DNA from: Pseudoruegeria sp. HB172150
GTDB lineage: Bacteria; Pseudomonadota; Alphaproteobacteria; Rhodobacterales; Rhodobacteraceae
Direction: 5' to 3'
Assembly (NCBI RefSeq): GCF_013184805.1
Contig: NZ_JAATNG010000001.1
Coordinates: 992,001-1,056,000 of the forward strand
DNA length: 64,000 nucleotides
Under the pieces are notes generated by a model, which did no database searches, was not told the origin of the DNA, and saw only the letters and a list, made by a program, of their open reading frames with translations. This document shows positions 52,322 to 61,371 of this stretch, piece after piece (positions within the stretch are counted from its first letter, which is position 1; the number at the start of each line of letters is the position of its first letter). The translations under genes and the position numbers were made by a program.

Positions 52322-53558
52322 CGGCAAACTTGTTCGCTTCCCGAAAGCGAAGAGCCATTCGGGACGGCCGCGCGATCCCCGGATAGACGCATTCCGGGGC
52401 CTCGCGCTGCTGATGATTTTCATCGACCATATGCCAGGGAACCCCTACGAAGATTACACGATCCGCAACTGGGGCTTTTCAGACGCGGCAGAGGCGTTCT
52501 TCGTTATGTCTGGCATCGCCGCCGGGCTCGCCTATTCCGGCCGCTTCCTGCCCGAGGCGCGGGCAGCGAACGGCCTGATGCCCGCCGTCGCTCCGATGTG
52601 GAGCCGCGCCTGGACGCTCTATATCGTCCACATCTTCCTGACTTTCTCGGTCATCGCGATCTTTGCCCTTGGGGCGCACTATTTCGCAATGCCCGAGCTT
52701 CTGGAAAAGCATAATCTCGGCCTCGTCTTCGAAGCGCCAGAGGCGGCGCTGCCCGGTGTCATCGCCCTGCTGCACCAGATCGGCTACGTGAATATCCTGC
52801 CAGTCTACTCGGTCCTTCTGCTGTTCGGTCCGCTGATGATCCTCGGCGGTTTGTGGCGGCCCTGGCTTGTGGCCGGCCTCTCGCTTGCGGTCTGGTTCGC
52901 CGCTGGAGTCTGGCGCCTGAACATACCCAACGCGCCGGGCACCGGAGAATGGTTTTTCGATCCGCTGTCCTGGCAGTTCGTCTTCGTGGTCGGGCTGCTG
53001 ATCGGCATTCACATGCGGCGCGACGAGCGGTTCGTGCCGAAGAACTGGATCCTGTTCGGCATCGCCGCTTTCACCCTGGTCTTCGTCCTGGCGTGGAAAT
53101 ACATCCCCGAGGTTGGCGACTTCATGAACCACCAGATGTGGCGTCTTGGCCAGCTTGGTGCGCCGTTCCACATCGTCACGCACGAGAAAGCCTATCTGGC
53201 CATGCCGCGGCTACTGCACATTCTTGCGATGGTCTACGTCGTCTCATGCCTGCCCGTGATCACCCGCGCCTGCGGTCATAAGCTGGCGGAGCCTTTGCGC
53301 TTGATGGGTCGGCAAGGACTGCTGGTGTTCTCGGCTGGCACGCTGATGGCGCTCAGCTTCCAGGTCCTGCTGGCCGGATTTTCCGATATCGAGGCGCTGC
53401 CTTGGCTGCTGCCGCCAATTGGCGCAACGGTGTTGGTCGCTGTCGCGTGGCTTGGCGATTGGCGCCGCCGGACGGATGCAGCGGCACGGGCGTCGACGCC
53501 GGCTGCGGATGTGCAGGCACCTGCGGCGAAACGAGGCGCCGTCGCATCTGCATCCTGA
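52308..53558 (+). CDS. opgC: Glucan succinyltransferase OpgC
   Basis: A 416-residue integral membrane protein with about ten helices. RDPRIDAFRGLALLMIFIDHMPGNPYEDYTIRNWGFSDAAEAFFVMSG is the OpgC acyltransferase-like N-terminus (shown only in part here: FRGLALLMIFIDH). It adds succinyl groups to periplasmic glucans, giving them negative charge, as in R. sphaeroides. The C-terminal tail is Ala/Pro-rich and basic. It overlaps opgH by 14 bases, and its stop lies one base from the convergent GntR gene's stop. Confidence 0.93.
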   Translation: MQQPDGKLVRFPKAKSHSGRPRDPRIDAFRGLALLMIFIDHMPGNPYEDYTIRNWGFSDAAEAFFVMSGIAAGLAYSGRFLPEARAANGLMPAVAPMWSRAWTLYIVHIFLTFSVIAIFALGAHYFAMPELLEKHNLGLVFEAPEAALPGVIALLHQIGYVNILPVYSVLLLFGPLMILGGLWRPWLVAGLSLAVWFAAGVWRLNIPNAPGTGEWFFDPLSWQFVFVVGLLIGIHMRRDERFVPKNWILFGIAAFTLVFVLAWKYIPEVGDFMNHQMWRLGQLGAPFHIVTHEKAYLAMPRLLHILAMVYVVSCLPVITRACGHKLAEPLRLMGRQGLLVFSAGTLMALSFQVLLAGFSDIEALPWLLPPIGATVLVAVAWLGDWRRRTDAAARASTPAADVQAPAAKRGAVASAS

Positions 53559-53559
53559 C

Positions 53560-54312
53560 CTAGCCCCGCGTATTCAGCTCTGCGATCCGGGCCCAGCCGA
53601 AAGAGATCACCGCTCGCATGCAGGTTTCCGCCGCATCCGCATCGCCACGCTGAAGCGCCTCTACAATCAGCCCGTGCTCCCGCACCACGCCTGCCTGCGA
53701 TTCCGGGCGCTCGGTTGGAGAGCTTCGCCGCATCGCCGCCAGCAACGCCGCCTCGATCAATGCTCCGACAGAATGGAAAAAGGCGTTGTCCGCCGCGTCC
53801 AGAACGGCACGATGCAACGCAAGATCCGCCAGCGCGAAAGCCTTGGCGGTTTCCGCCGCTGCCATGTCTGCAACGGTCTCCTGCATCGCCGCAATCTGTT
53901 CCCGCGTCGCACGCGCAGCGGCCAGCCGGGCGGCGAATGGCTCGAAAGACAGGCGCATCTCGAAGAGCTGGCGGTAGAAATCCTCGCTATGGGAGCTGTT
54001 GAGATGCCAATGTAGCACATGCGCGTCGAACATGTTCCAGTCCAGCGCCGGTCTGACGGTCGTCCCGACCCGTGCCTTGGCGGAAATCATCCCCTTGGCG
54101 GCCAGCGTCTTCATCACCTCCCGCAGCACGGTGCGCGAGACTCCGAATTGCTCGAGCAGCTGTTCGTCTTTTGGCAGCACGCTGCCCGGAGGATGACCGC
54201 CTGAAACGATGGCCTGCCCAAGCGCCGCCAGAACCCTGTCGTGGTTGTTCCGCGCAGTAGTCTGCGAGGCGGAATTGAGAAGCAGGTCGCTCATGACATC
54301 CGGGATCGCCAT
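53560..54312 (-). CDS. GntR/FadR-family (FCD-domain) regulator
   Basis: A 250-residue repressor. The N-terminal winged helix has LGQAIVSGGHPPGSVLPKDEQLLEQFGVSRTVLREVMKTLAAKGMI. The C-terminal FCD helical domain (about residues 95-235) carries the metal-binding His and Asp (FYRQLFEMRLSFEP, DLALHRAVLDAADN) typical of organic-acid-sensing FadR-type proteins. It is downstream of and co-directional with an SDR gene. The likely target is the catabolic island next to it; this is inferred from position. Confidence 0.9.
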   Translation of the reverse strand: MAIPDVMSDLLLNSASQTTARNNHDRVLAALGQAIVSGGHPPGSVLPKDEQLLEQFGVSRTVLREVMKTLAAKGMISAKARVGTTVRPALDWNMFDAHVLHWHLNSSHSEDFYRQLFEMRLSFEPFAARLAAARATREQIAAMQETVADMAAAETAKAFALADLALHRAVLDAADNAFFHSVGALIEAALLAAMRRSSPTERPESQAGVVREHGLIVEALQRGDADAAETCMRAVISFGWARIAELNTRG

Positions 54313-54387
54313 TTCCCTCGCTTAATAAGTCATACTATTTGAGGCGGCCATGCAAGCTTCGCATGAGCGAATTGCGCGGCAATCACT

Positions 54388-55296
54388 TCACGCCGGGTCC
54401 CAAGAAAACACATCCTGCGACATCTCCAGCGGGTAGAAACTCGGCGCCAGCGCCGGCATCGCCCGTTCCGCGATGCTCTCGACCGTCCAGCCGCCATCCG
54501 CATGCATCGACCGAATAGGGCGGGGCTGGCTCATCAGGAAGATCTCGTTGGCCCGCATGGTAAAGATCTGCCCGGATACGCCTTCCGCCGCATCGGAGCA
54601 CAGATAGGCCACCAGCGGTGCGATCTTCGCCGGTTCCATCGCCTCCATCTTCGCCATCTCCGCCTTGGCTTCGGGCGTGTCAGTGGGGATCGAGCCCACC
54701 ATCCGGCTCATCGCAAAAGGCGCGACGCAGTTCGAGCGCACGTTGTAGCGCGCCATGTCTAGCGCAATGGATTTCGACAAAGCGGCGATCCCGTTCTTGG
54801 CCGCCGAATAATTGGCCTGCCCGATATTGCCGATCAGTCCGGAGGTGGAGACGAAATGCACATAGGCGCCAGAGCTTTGCGCCTTGAAATGCGGCGCAGC
54901 GGCCCGGGCGACGTAGAACGAGCCGTTTAGATGCACGTCGATGACCGCGCGCCATTCCTCCAGCGACATGTTGAAGAAGAATCGGTCACGCAGGATGCCC
55001 GCGTTGTTCACGACGCCGTCGATCCGCCCGAAGCTGTCCAGCGCACATTGCACGATGCGGCCCGCGCCTTCCCAGTCGGCCACGCTGTCATAAACGGCGG
55101 CCGCTTCGCCCCCGGCGTCCCGGATCGCCGCGACGACCTCGTCGGCGGGCGAACTGTCGGTGCCTTCGCCGCTCAGCGAGGCGCCGATGTCGTTGACGAT
55201 CACCTTGCCGCCGTTGCGCCCGATCTCCAGCGCAATCTCCCGTCCGATCCCGCGCCCCGCACCGGTCACGACGATGCTTTTGCCTTCCAGTTCCAT
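54388..55296 (-). CDS. Short-chain dehydrogenase, MFE-2-like (302 aa)
   Basis: A 302-residue SDR. TGAGRGIGREIALEIG binds the cofactor, NNAGILRDRFFFNMS is a long-type NNAG block, and the catalytic STSGLIGNIGQANYSAAK carries Ser, Tyr and Lys. The insert IGASLSGEGTDSSPADEVV and C-terminal extension (about 40 residues with GGWTVESIAE) resemble the hydroxyacyl-CoA dehydrogenase unit of multifunctional enzyme 2. It may act on CoA-linked intermediates. The ATG at 55296 follows GGGAGG; the frame is open upstream to 55404. LysR lies upstream in the same direction. Confidence 0.9.
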   Translation of the reverse strand: MELEGKSIVVTGAGRGIGREIALEIGRNGGKVIVNDIGASLSGEGTDSSPADEVVAAIRDAGGEAAAVYDSVADWEGAGRIVQCALDSFGRIDGVVNNAGILRDRFFFNMSLEEWRAVIDVHLNGSFYVARAAAPHFKAQSSGAYVHFVSTSGLIGNIGQANYSAAKNGIAALSKSIALDMARYNVRSNCVAPFAMSRMVGSIPTDTPEAKAEMAKMEAMEPAKIAPLVAYLCSDAAEGVSGQIFTMRANEIFLMSQPRPIRSMHADGGWTVESIAERAMPALAPSFYPLEMSQDVFSWDPA

Positions 55297-55370
55297 CACC
55301 AGCCTGCCTCCCTGTCCGAAATTTCGATAACATGTTGCATGCTCTGGCCGCCTGCACCAGTCGCCGGAGC

Positions 55371-56303
55371 CTACGATCCGGCCGCCGCGCCACTCCGCTC
55401 CCACGGTCCCGGTCCGCGAAAGGCTGCCTTCAGATGCTCGACCAACGCGCGCACGCTTGGCGCATTCTGCACAGAGTGCGGGATCTGCAAGTAAATCCAG
55501 TAGGTCTTGGCCGTGTAACCAGGCAGCACCTCAACCAGGTCGCCCCGCGCCAGCGGTTCGCTGACGAGATACTCCGACAAACAGGTGATGCCATCGCCCT
55601 GGCTCGCGGATTTCATCAGTTGCATGCCGTCATTGCAGGTAATCAGGTAGCGCGCCCGCACGTTGAAATGCTCGCCATCCTTCTCGAATTCCCATGTCTC
55701 GCCTGCCGGGCTGTAATTCAGCAGGTCGTGCTCGCTTAGCTCTCGTGGCGTCTGTGGCATACCGCGTTGCTGCAGGTATCCGGGCGAGGCGACCACCAGC
55801 CGCCGCATCGGGTGCAGCGCAATCTCGTCGACGCCGCCGAAGCTGCCGGGTATCGCACCGACCGCCACGTCAAAGCCTTCCTGCAACGGGTTCACCATGC
55901 GGTCGGCAGCGTAGATCTCCATGCTCAAAAGCGGATTCTCGCGCCGGAATTCGGTCAGCAGATCCATCAGATGAACGCGTCCCATCGTCGCCGGAACCTT
56001 CACCCGCAGATGGCCCGCGATTTCGGTACCACCTTTCTTGAAAGACGACAGAACATCCGAGGCTTCCCGCAGAAGTTTCATTGCCGCCGGCAGCTGCCGC
56101 AGCCCGTGTTCGGTCGGTTTCAGGCTGCGCGTGCTGCGTTCGAACAGCTGCACACCGACCTTGTGCTCCAGCTGGTCGACCCGCTTTTTCACCACGGAAA
56201 CAGACATGTTCGCCCGGCGCGCCGCTTCCGAAAAACTGCCTGCCTCCGCCACGGCGACGAATGTTCTGAGATTTTCGAGCGTGTCCACTCTCCGCCCTTT
56301 CAT
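55371..56303 (-). CDS. LysR-family transcriptional regulator
   Basis: A 310-residue regulator. The N-terminal helix-turn-helix reads FVAVAEAGSFSEAARRANMSVSVVKKRVDQLEHKVGVQLFERSTRS, with the usual LysR pattern. The C-terminal part is the periplasmic-binding-like sensor domain (HLRVKVPATMGRVHLMDLLTEF...). It is divergent from tctC, a layout in which LysR proteins commonly control the divergent operon in response to its substrate. The ATG at 56303 is preferred; a TTG at 56321 is possible. A short dyad lies just upstream. Confidence 0.9.
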   Translation of the reverse strand: MKGRRVDTLENLRTFVAVAEAGSFSEAARRANMSVSVVKKRVDQLEHKVGVQLFERSTRSLKPTEHGLRQLPAAMKLLREASDVLSSFKKGGTEIAGHLRVKVPATMGRVHLMDLLTEFRRENPLLSMEIYAADRMVNPLQEGFDVAVGAIPGSFGGVDEIALHPMRRLVVASPGYLQQRGMPQTPRELSEHDLLNYSPAGETWEFEKDGEHFNVRARYLITCNDGMQLMKSASQGDGITCLSEYLVSEPLARGDLVEVLPGYTAKTYWIYLQIPHSVQNAPSVRALVEHLKAAFRGPGPWERSGAAAGS

Positions 56304-56307
56304 CTTA

Positions 56308-56318
56308 CGCGTTTCGCG
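56308..56318. promoter_or_regulatory. Possible LysR binding dyad
   Basis: CGCG-TTT-CGCG lies in the 112-base spacer between lysR and tctC, just upstream of the lysR ATG. A LysR autoregulatory site is expected here, but the match is short. Confidence 0.3.
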
Positions 56319-56415
56319 CAAGGATTATGCCCATCCCGCCGCTTTGTCCAACGCGGTCCCCGTGCTACCCCTTCTCAAAGAACAACGGCAGATGCCGATT
56401 TTTCGGGAGGAAATC

Positions 56416-57402
56416 ATGAAATCAACACGCACTCTGGGTGCCGGGATGGGGCTTGTCCTCGCGCTCGGCGCGATCACCGGACCCGCCGCCGCTCAGGACG
56501 ACTGGCCAAGCGAGCCTATTCACTTCATCATCGGCTACCCTGCGGGTTCCTCGCCCGACACGATGGGCCGCATCGTCGCCGAAGGGCTCGAGGCCAGCCT
56601 CGGCCAGCCGGTGGTCATCGAGAACAAGCCCGGCGCCGGCGGCGCCATCGGCGTGCAGACCATGCTGCAGGGCGATCCGGCCTACACGTTCGGCATCACC
56701 ACCAACGGGCCGATGACCACGTCGCCCAAGCTGATCCCCGACCTCACCTACACGGTCGAGGAAGACATCGCACCCATCGCGCTGATCGGGACCAGCCCGC
56801 TGATCCTGACGCTGAACTCCGATGCCGAGGCCGACACGCTCGAGGACTTCATCGCCTGGGCCAAATCCGCGCCGGGCGAGATCACCTACGGTTCCATCGG
56901 CCAGGGCTCCGGTTCGCACCTGACGACCGAGCTGTTCGCCGCCACTGCCGGCGTAGAGATGCTGCATATCCCGTTCGCCAGCTTTGCAGAGGTCACCAAC
57001 TCGATCCTCGGTCAGGAAATCAATGCCGCCTTCATGGCCCCGTCCGGCGCACTGGCGCAGTTCAAAGCGGGCAACCTGAAGATCCTCGGCATCTCCTCGG
57101 CTGAATCCTCGCCCCTGGCCCCCGACGTTCCGCCGATTGCCGGCACCGCCGGAATGCCCGACGATTTCCGCGCCGAACTGTGGATCGCGGCCATCGGCAA
57201 CTCGGAAACTTCGCCGGAGATCATCGAGAAGCTGAACGCCGAGATCGACGCAGTCCTTGCGACGGACGAGGCGAAGGAAAAGATGCTGGCGATCGGCTGG
57301 CAGGCGCAGGGCGGCTCCACCGCGGATCTGGCCGAGCGTATCGAAAAGGACACCGGCGTCTGGGGCGCGGTGCTCGAAAAGGCTGGTCTGCTGCCGAACT
57401 GA
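56416..57402 (+). CDS. tctC: Tripartite tricarboxylate transporter substrate-binding protein (TctC)
   Basis: A 328-residue periplasmic binding protein (Bug/TctC family). A Sec signal (GAGMGLVLALGAITGPAAAQ) leads into WPSEPIHFIIGYPAGSSPDTMGR. VIENKPGAGGAIGV and GEITYGSIGQGSGSHLTTELF are the two ligand-contact blocks of the family. It captures a carboxylate for the TctAB channel, encoded three genes downstream. GGGAGG precedes the ATG. It heads the catabolic operon, divergent from lysR. Confidence 0.94.
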   Translation: MKSTRTLGAGMGLVLALGAITGPAAAQDDWPSEPIHFIIGYPAGSSPDTMGRIVAEGLEASLGQPVVIENKPGAGGAIGVQTMLQGDPAYTFGITTNGPMTTSPKLIPDLTYTVEEDIAPIALIGTSPLILTLNSDAEADTLEDFIAWAKSAPGEITYGSIGQGSGSHLTTELFAATAGVEMLHIPFASFAEVTNSILGQEINAAFMAPSGALAQFKAGNLKILGISSAESSPLAPDVPPIAGTAGMPDDFRAELWIAAIGNSETSPEIIEKLNAEIDAVLATDEAKEKMLAIGWQAQGGSTADLAERIEKDTGVWGAVLEKAGLLPN

Positions 57403-57465
57403 CCATTTGGCCGGGCGCGGCGGACCGCCGCCGCGCCCATCACGGATGAAGCGAAAGGCAAAGCC

Positions 57466-58881
57466 ATGAACCAGCGCGTGCGCGGGGCCGGTAGCGTAGT
57501 GCCCCTGAGGGAAAAGCTCGAAATGGTGCGCGGGATGATCCGCGACGAAGCCGACAGCGGAAAATTCCACGTCGACCGCAAGATCTTCACCGACACCGAG
57601 ATATTCGACCTAGAGATGCGCTACGTTTTCGAGGGCACCTGGAATTTCATCGGGCTGGAAAGCCAGATCCCGAACCCGGACGATTATGTGACTGCCCATA
57701 TCGGCCGGCATCCGGTGATCCTGCAGCGCGACCATGACGGCGAGATCCACTGCTTCTACAACACCTGCCGCCATCGCGGCGCGGTACTCTGCCCCTACAA
57801 GCAGGGCAACAAACGGGTTCACGTCTGCCGCTACCACGCCTGGAGCTACGACAGCTCCGGCAATTGCGTCGCGGTCTCGCAGGCCGAGGACGGCCAATAC
57901 CACGACAGCTTCGACAAGGCCGACTGGCCGCTGATGCGCATCGCCCGGCTGGAAAGCTACCGCGGCTTCATCTTCGGCTCGCTGACCGACGACGTACCGC
58001 CCTTGAAGGACCACCTCGGCGGCGCCGCCAAGTTCCTCGACCTTGCCGCGGACCAGGGCCCGCAGGGTGTCGAATACGTCCCCGGAGAGGTCGCCTATAC
58101 CTTTGACGGCAACTGGAAACTGCAGTTCGAGAACGGGCTCGACTTCTACCACTTCGCCGCCACCCACGCCTCCTACATGGAGGTGATGAAGCACCGCGAA
58201 AAGACCGGCACCATGGCCCCCGGCAAGACCTACGAAGGTGCCGGCGTTGACGAGGCGACGGGCACCTACAGCTACGTTCACGGCCACGCCATGATGTACG
58301 CGATCCGCAAGCAGGGCAGGGTGCACGTCCGCCCCATTGCCAAGGATCCTGCCGTTCTGGACGAGATCCGCGACCGCGCCGGCGAGGATCAGCTCAAATG
58401 GATTCTCCGCCAGCGTAACCTGACCGTCTTTCCGAACATGCAGCTCGTCGACATCTCGGCGATGCAGCTCCGCACCTGGCGGCCGCTGTCGCCGGGCAAG
58501 ACAGAGATGCGCACGCACTGCCTTGCCCCCATCGGAGAAGCGCCGGAAACCCGCGCCCTTCGCATCCGGAACTATGAGGATTTCTTCAATCCCACCGGCC
58601 TCGGCGCGTCCGACGATAACCTTATGTATGAGTACGTCCAGTACGGCTACGAGGCAGGCGATGCGGGCGACACCTCCGGTTACCTGCGTGGTCTGGGGGA
58701 GGGTGCGCTGGCCGAAGACCCCTTTGCCAAGGAACTGAACCACCCGACAGCAGACTGGAAATACGGCCCCGTCACCTTTGGGGACGAAAGCGTGTTCCAT
58801 GCCGGCTACCGCGAATGGCTTCGTCTGATCGAACGCGGCCTTTCCCGCGACGCCGAGGCAGAGGAGGTGGCCCATGCTTGA
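57466..58881 (+). CDS. Rieske aromatic-ring hydroxylating dioxygenase, alpha subunit
   Basis: A 471-residue oxygenase subunit. The Rieske [2Fe-2S] site is formed by TCRHRG (near residue 100) and VCRYHAW (near 121). The mononuclear iron site is in NGLDFYHFAATHASY (about 225-235), with the bridging Asp and both His. RLESYRGFIFGSL and the C-terminal domain resemble benzoate/halobenzoate-type enzymes. With the beta subunit it adds both atoms of O2 to an aromatic ring. No ferredoxin or reductase gene is adjacent. It overlaps the beta gene by eight bases. Confidence 0.93.
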   Translation: MNQRVRGAGSVVPLREKLEMVRGMIRDEADSGKFHVDRKIFTDTEIFDLEMRYVFEGTWNFIGLESQIPNPDDYVTAHIGRHPVILQRDHDGEIHCFYNTCRHRGAVLCPYKQGNKRVHVCRYHAWSYDSSGNCVAVSQAEDGQYHDSFDKADWPLMRIARLESYRGFIFGSLTDDVPPLKDHLGGAAKFLDLAADQGPQGVEYVPGEVAYTFDGNWKLQFENGLDFYHFAATHASYMEVMKHREKTGTMAPGKTYEGAGVDEATGTYSYVHGHAMMYAIRKQGRVHVRPIAKDPAVLDEIRDRAGEDQLKWILRQRNLTVFPNMQLVDISAMQLRTWRPLSPGKTEMRTHCLAPIGEAPETRALRIRNYEDFFNPTGLGASDDNLMYEYVQYGYEAGDAGDTSGYLRGLGEGALAEDPFAKELNHPTADWKYGPVTFGDESVFHAGYREWLRLIERGLSRDAEAEEVAHA

Positions 58882-59401
58882 CCAGAAGCCCGACGCGCTG
58901 ACCGCCGACATCCGCGCCGCCCGCATCGCCGAGCAGGTTCTGGCGATGGAAGGCCGGTTCCTCGATCTGCAGGACTGGGACGCGTGGCTCGACCTCTATG
59001 CGCCCGACTGTACCTACTGGGTGCCGATCTGGATGGACGAGGACACCGCGACCACCGATCCGCAAAGCCAGATGTCCCTGATCTATCACACCAGCCGCAC
59101 CGGGCTCGAGGAACGTGTGCTGCGCATCCGCACCCGCAAGTCGGTCACCGCGATGCCGCTGCCGCGCACGGTCCACATGGTTTCCAACATTCTGGTCGTG
59201 TCGCAAAGCGATACCGAAATCGAAGGCACCGCCGCCTGGAATGTGCAGCACTACGATCCCCGCGTCGGCAAGCGCACCTCCAACTGCGGCCATTACGAGT
59301 TCACGCTGGCCAACACTGCCGGCGGATGGAAGATCGCGCGGAAGAAGGTGATCCTGCTGGACGACATGCTGCCCGCGGTCATCGACTTCTACGGGCTGTA
59401 G
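58874..59401 (+). CDS. Rieske dioxygenase, beta subunit
   Basis: A 175-residue small subunit with the cystatin/SnoaL-like fold. LDLQDWDAWLDLYAPDCTYWVPIW, SLIYHTSRTGLEERVLRIRT and the C-terminal GGWKIARKKVILLDD match the benzoate-type beta subunits. It stabilises the alpha3-beta3 hexamer and has no cofactor. It overlaps the alpha gene by eight bases and is followed 11 bases later by tctB, so oxygenase and transporter are co-expressed. Confidence 0.93.
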   Translation: MLDQKPDALTADIRAARIAEQVLAMEGRFLDLQDWDAWLDLYAPDCTYWVPIWMDEDTATTDPQSQMSLIYHTSRTGLEERVLRIRTRKSVTAMPLPRTVHMVSNILVVSQSDTEIEGTAAWNVQHYDPRVGKRTSNCGHYEFTLANTAGGWKIARKKVILLDDMLPAVIDFYGL

Positions 59402-59411
59402 CGGAGGGCTT

Positions 59412-59858
59412 ATGCAGCGCGATCATCTCGACATCTGGGGCGGCGTGGCCCTGGCCGTGTTCGGCCTCGCCGTCGCCTTCTACTCGGTTAATCACTACGA
59501 CTTCGGCGAGTTGCGGCGCATCGGCCCCGGGTTCTTCCCGACGGTGCTGGGCGGTATCCTCGTGCTGCTCGGCATCGCCGTGGCGGTGCCTGCTTTCCTG
59601 CGAAGCGGGACGACCCCGAAGGTGGACCTGAAGGAAGCGCTGTTCATCCTCGCCGCCGTCGTCGTCTTCGCCGTGCTGATCGAGCGGGTTGGTATCCTGC
59701 TGTCGACCTTCGTCACCGTGCTGATCACCACCATTCCCGCGCCAAAACCGGGGCTGCTCTGGCGCGTCGTCACCGCCATCGTCGTGTCGGCGATCTCCTG
59801 GGCGATCTTCGTCGCCGGGCTCGGCATGCCGCTCGACGTCTTCCCCTGGGGCCGCTGA
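59412..59858 (+). CDS. tctB: Tripartite tricarboxylate transporter small membrane protein TctB
   Basis: A 148-residue membrane protein with four helices (about 10-28, 40-60, 75-95 and 115-135). FYSVNHYDFGELRRIGPGFFPTVLGGILVLLGI is the TctB signature. It is the small membrane partner of TctA in import of a carboxylate. GGAGG precedes its start closely. The tctA ATG follows one base after its stop. Confidence 0.93.
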   Translation: MQRDHLDIWGGVALAVFGLAVAFYSVNHYDFGELRRIGPGFFPTVLGGILVLLGIAVAVPAFLRSGTTPKVDLKEALFILAAVVVFAVLIERVGILLSTFVTVLITTIPAPKPGLLWRVVTAIVVSAISWAIFVAGLGMPLDVFPWGR

Positions 59859-59859
59859 G

Positions 59860-61371
59860 ATGAACACACTCGACGGTCTGATCTACGGCCTCGGCGTCGC
59901 GACCCAGCCGGTGGTCCTGTTCTACTGCTTTTTCGGCGTTTTTCTCGGCACCTTCATCGGTGTCCTGCCCGGTGTCGGCGCGCTGGCAGCGATCTCGCTG
60001 CTGCTGCCGATCACCTTCTACATGCCGCCCGAGGCCGCGCTGGTGATGCTGGCAGGCGTCTACTACGGCGCGCAATACGGCGGGTCCATCGCCTCGATCC
60101 TGCTCCGGCTGCCTGGCACGCCGCAATCCGCAGTCACCGCGCTGGAAGGCTACCCGCTGGCCCGGCAGGGCAAGGCGGGCGCGGCGCTGTTCGTGGCGAT
60201 GTCCAGCTCGTTCATCGGCTCCATTCTGGGCATCGCCATTCTCGTCCTTTTCGCGCCACTCCTCGCGCAGATCGGCACGAAATTCGGGGCCGCCGAGTAC
60301 TTCTCGATGATGCTCCTCGGCCTCGTCGCCGCGTCCACCGTCGGTTCCGAAGCGCCCGCCAAGGCGATGGCCATGGTGGTCGTAGGGATGATCCTCGGCT
60401 GCGTCGGTGCCGATGTGAACTCCGGCGCGCTGCGCTTCACCTTCGGCCAGACGGAACTGCTCGACGGCGTCAATCTCGTTGCACTTGCGATGGGACTCTT
60501 CGGCATTTCCGAAGTGATCTCGAACGTCCGTACCTCCGGCGCCCGGAAGGTAGAGGAAAAGGTCGGCCCGAAAGACCTGCTGCGTGAGCGTCGTCAGCTC
60601 AAGCGCGTCAAGTTCTCGATCCTGCGCGGCACCGGCCTCGGCGCCTTCTTCGGCGCGCTGCCGGGCACTGGCGGCACCATCGCGACCTTCCTTTCTTACG
60701 CCGTCGAGCGGAAGGTGTCGCGCCATCCCGAAGAATTCGGCAAGGGCGCGGTCGAGGGCATTGCCGGCCCGGAATCCGCGAACAATTCCGCGGCGATCAC
60801 CGCCTTCATCCCGACACTTACGCTGGGTATCCCGGGCGACGTGATCATGGCCCTGATGCTGGGCGCGATGATCATCCACGGCGTCCAGCCCGGTCCGCTG
60901 ATGCTGGTTGAACGACCCGAGATGTTCTGGGGCCTGATCGCCAGCTTCGGCATCGGCAACCTGTTCCTGATCGTGCTGAACCTGCCGCTGATCGGCATCT
61001 GGGTGGCGCTGCTGCGGATCCCGTTCAGCTACCTCTATCCGGCGATCACGGTGTTCGTCTGCCTCGGCGTCTACTCGGTGCGCGGATCGGCCTTCGACGT
61101 GATGTCGGTCGTGTTCATCGGGGCCTTCGGCTACATCATGGCGCTGATGCGGTTCAACCCGGCGCTGCTTCTTCTGGGTTTTGTTCTGGGTCCCCTGATC
61201 GAAACGAACCTGCGACGGGCACTGCTGCTGTCGCGGGGGGACCTGCTGGTCTTCTTCGAACGCCCGATCAGCGCGGTGTTCCTGTCGGCAACGATCCTGC
61301 TGATCGGCTGGGGCGTGTTCACCAGCCTGCGCAAGATCCGGCGGCCGGTACGGCAGGAGGCAGGGGAATGA
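59860..61371 (+). CDS. tctA: Tripartite tricarboxylate transporter large permease TctA
   Basis: A 503-residue permease with about 11-12 helices. GTFIGVLPGVGALAAISLLLPITF, YYGAQYGGSIASILLRLPGTPQSAVTALEGYP and ALPGTGGTIATFLSYAVERKVS are the conserved TctA motifs, and GIAGPESANNSAAITAFIPTLTLGIPG a further one. It is the main channel and uses the sodium or proton gradient. The end overlaps the FAD oxidoreductase start by four bases. Confidence 0.95.
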   Translation: MNTLDGLIYGLGVATQPVVLFYCFFGVFLGTFIGVLPGVGALAAISLLLPITFYMPPEAALVMLAGVYYGAQYGGSIASILLRLPGTPQSAVTALEGYPLARQGKAGAALFVAMSSSFIGSILGIAILVLFAPLLAQIGTKFGAAEYFSMMLLGLVAASTVGSEAPAKAMAMVVVGMILGCVGADVNSGALRFTFGQTELLDGVNLVALAMGLFGISEVISNVRTSGARKVEEKVGPKDLLRERRQLKRVKFSILRGTGLGAFFGALPGTGGTIATFLSYAVERKVSRHPEEFGKGAVEGIAGPESANNSAAITAFIPTLTLGIPGDVIMALMLGAMIIHGVQPGPLMLVERPEMFWGLIASFGIGNLFLIVLNLPLIGIWVALLRIPFSYLYPAITVFVCLGVYSVRGSAFDVMSVVFIGAFGYIMALMRFNPALLLLGFVLGPLIETNLRRALLLSRGDLLVFFERPISAVFLSATILLIGWGVFTSLRKIRRPVRQEAGE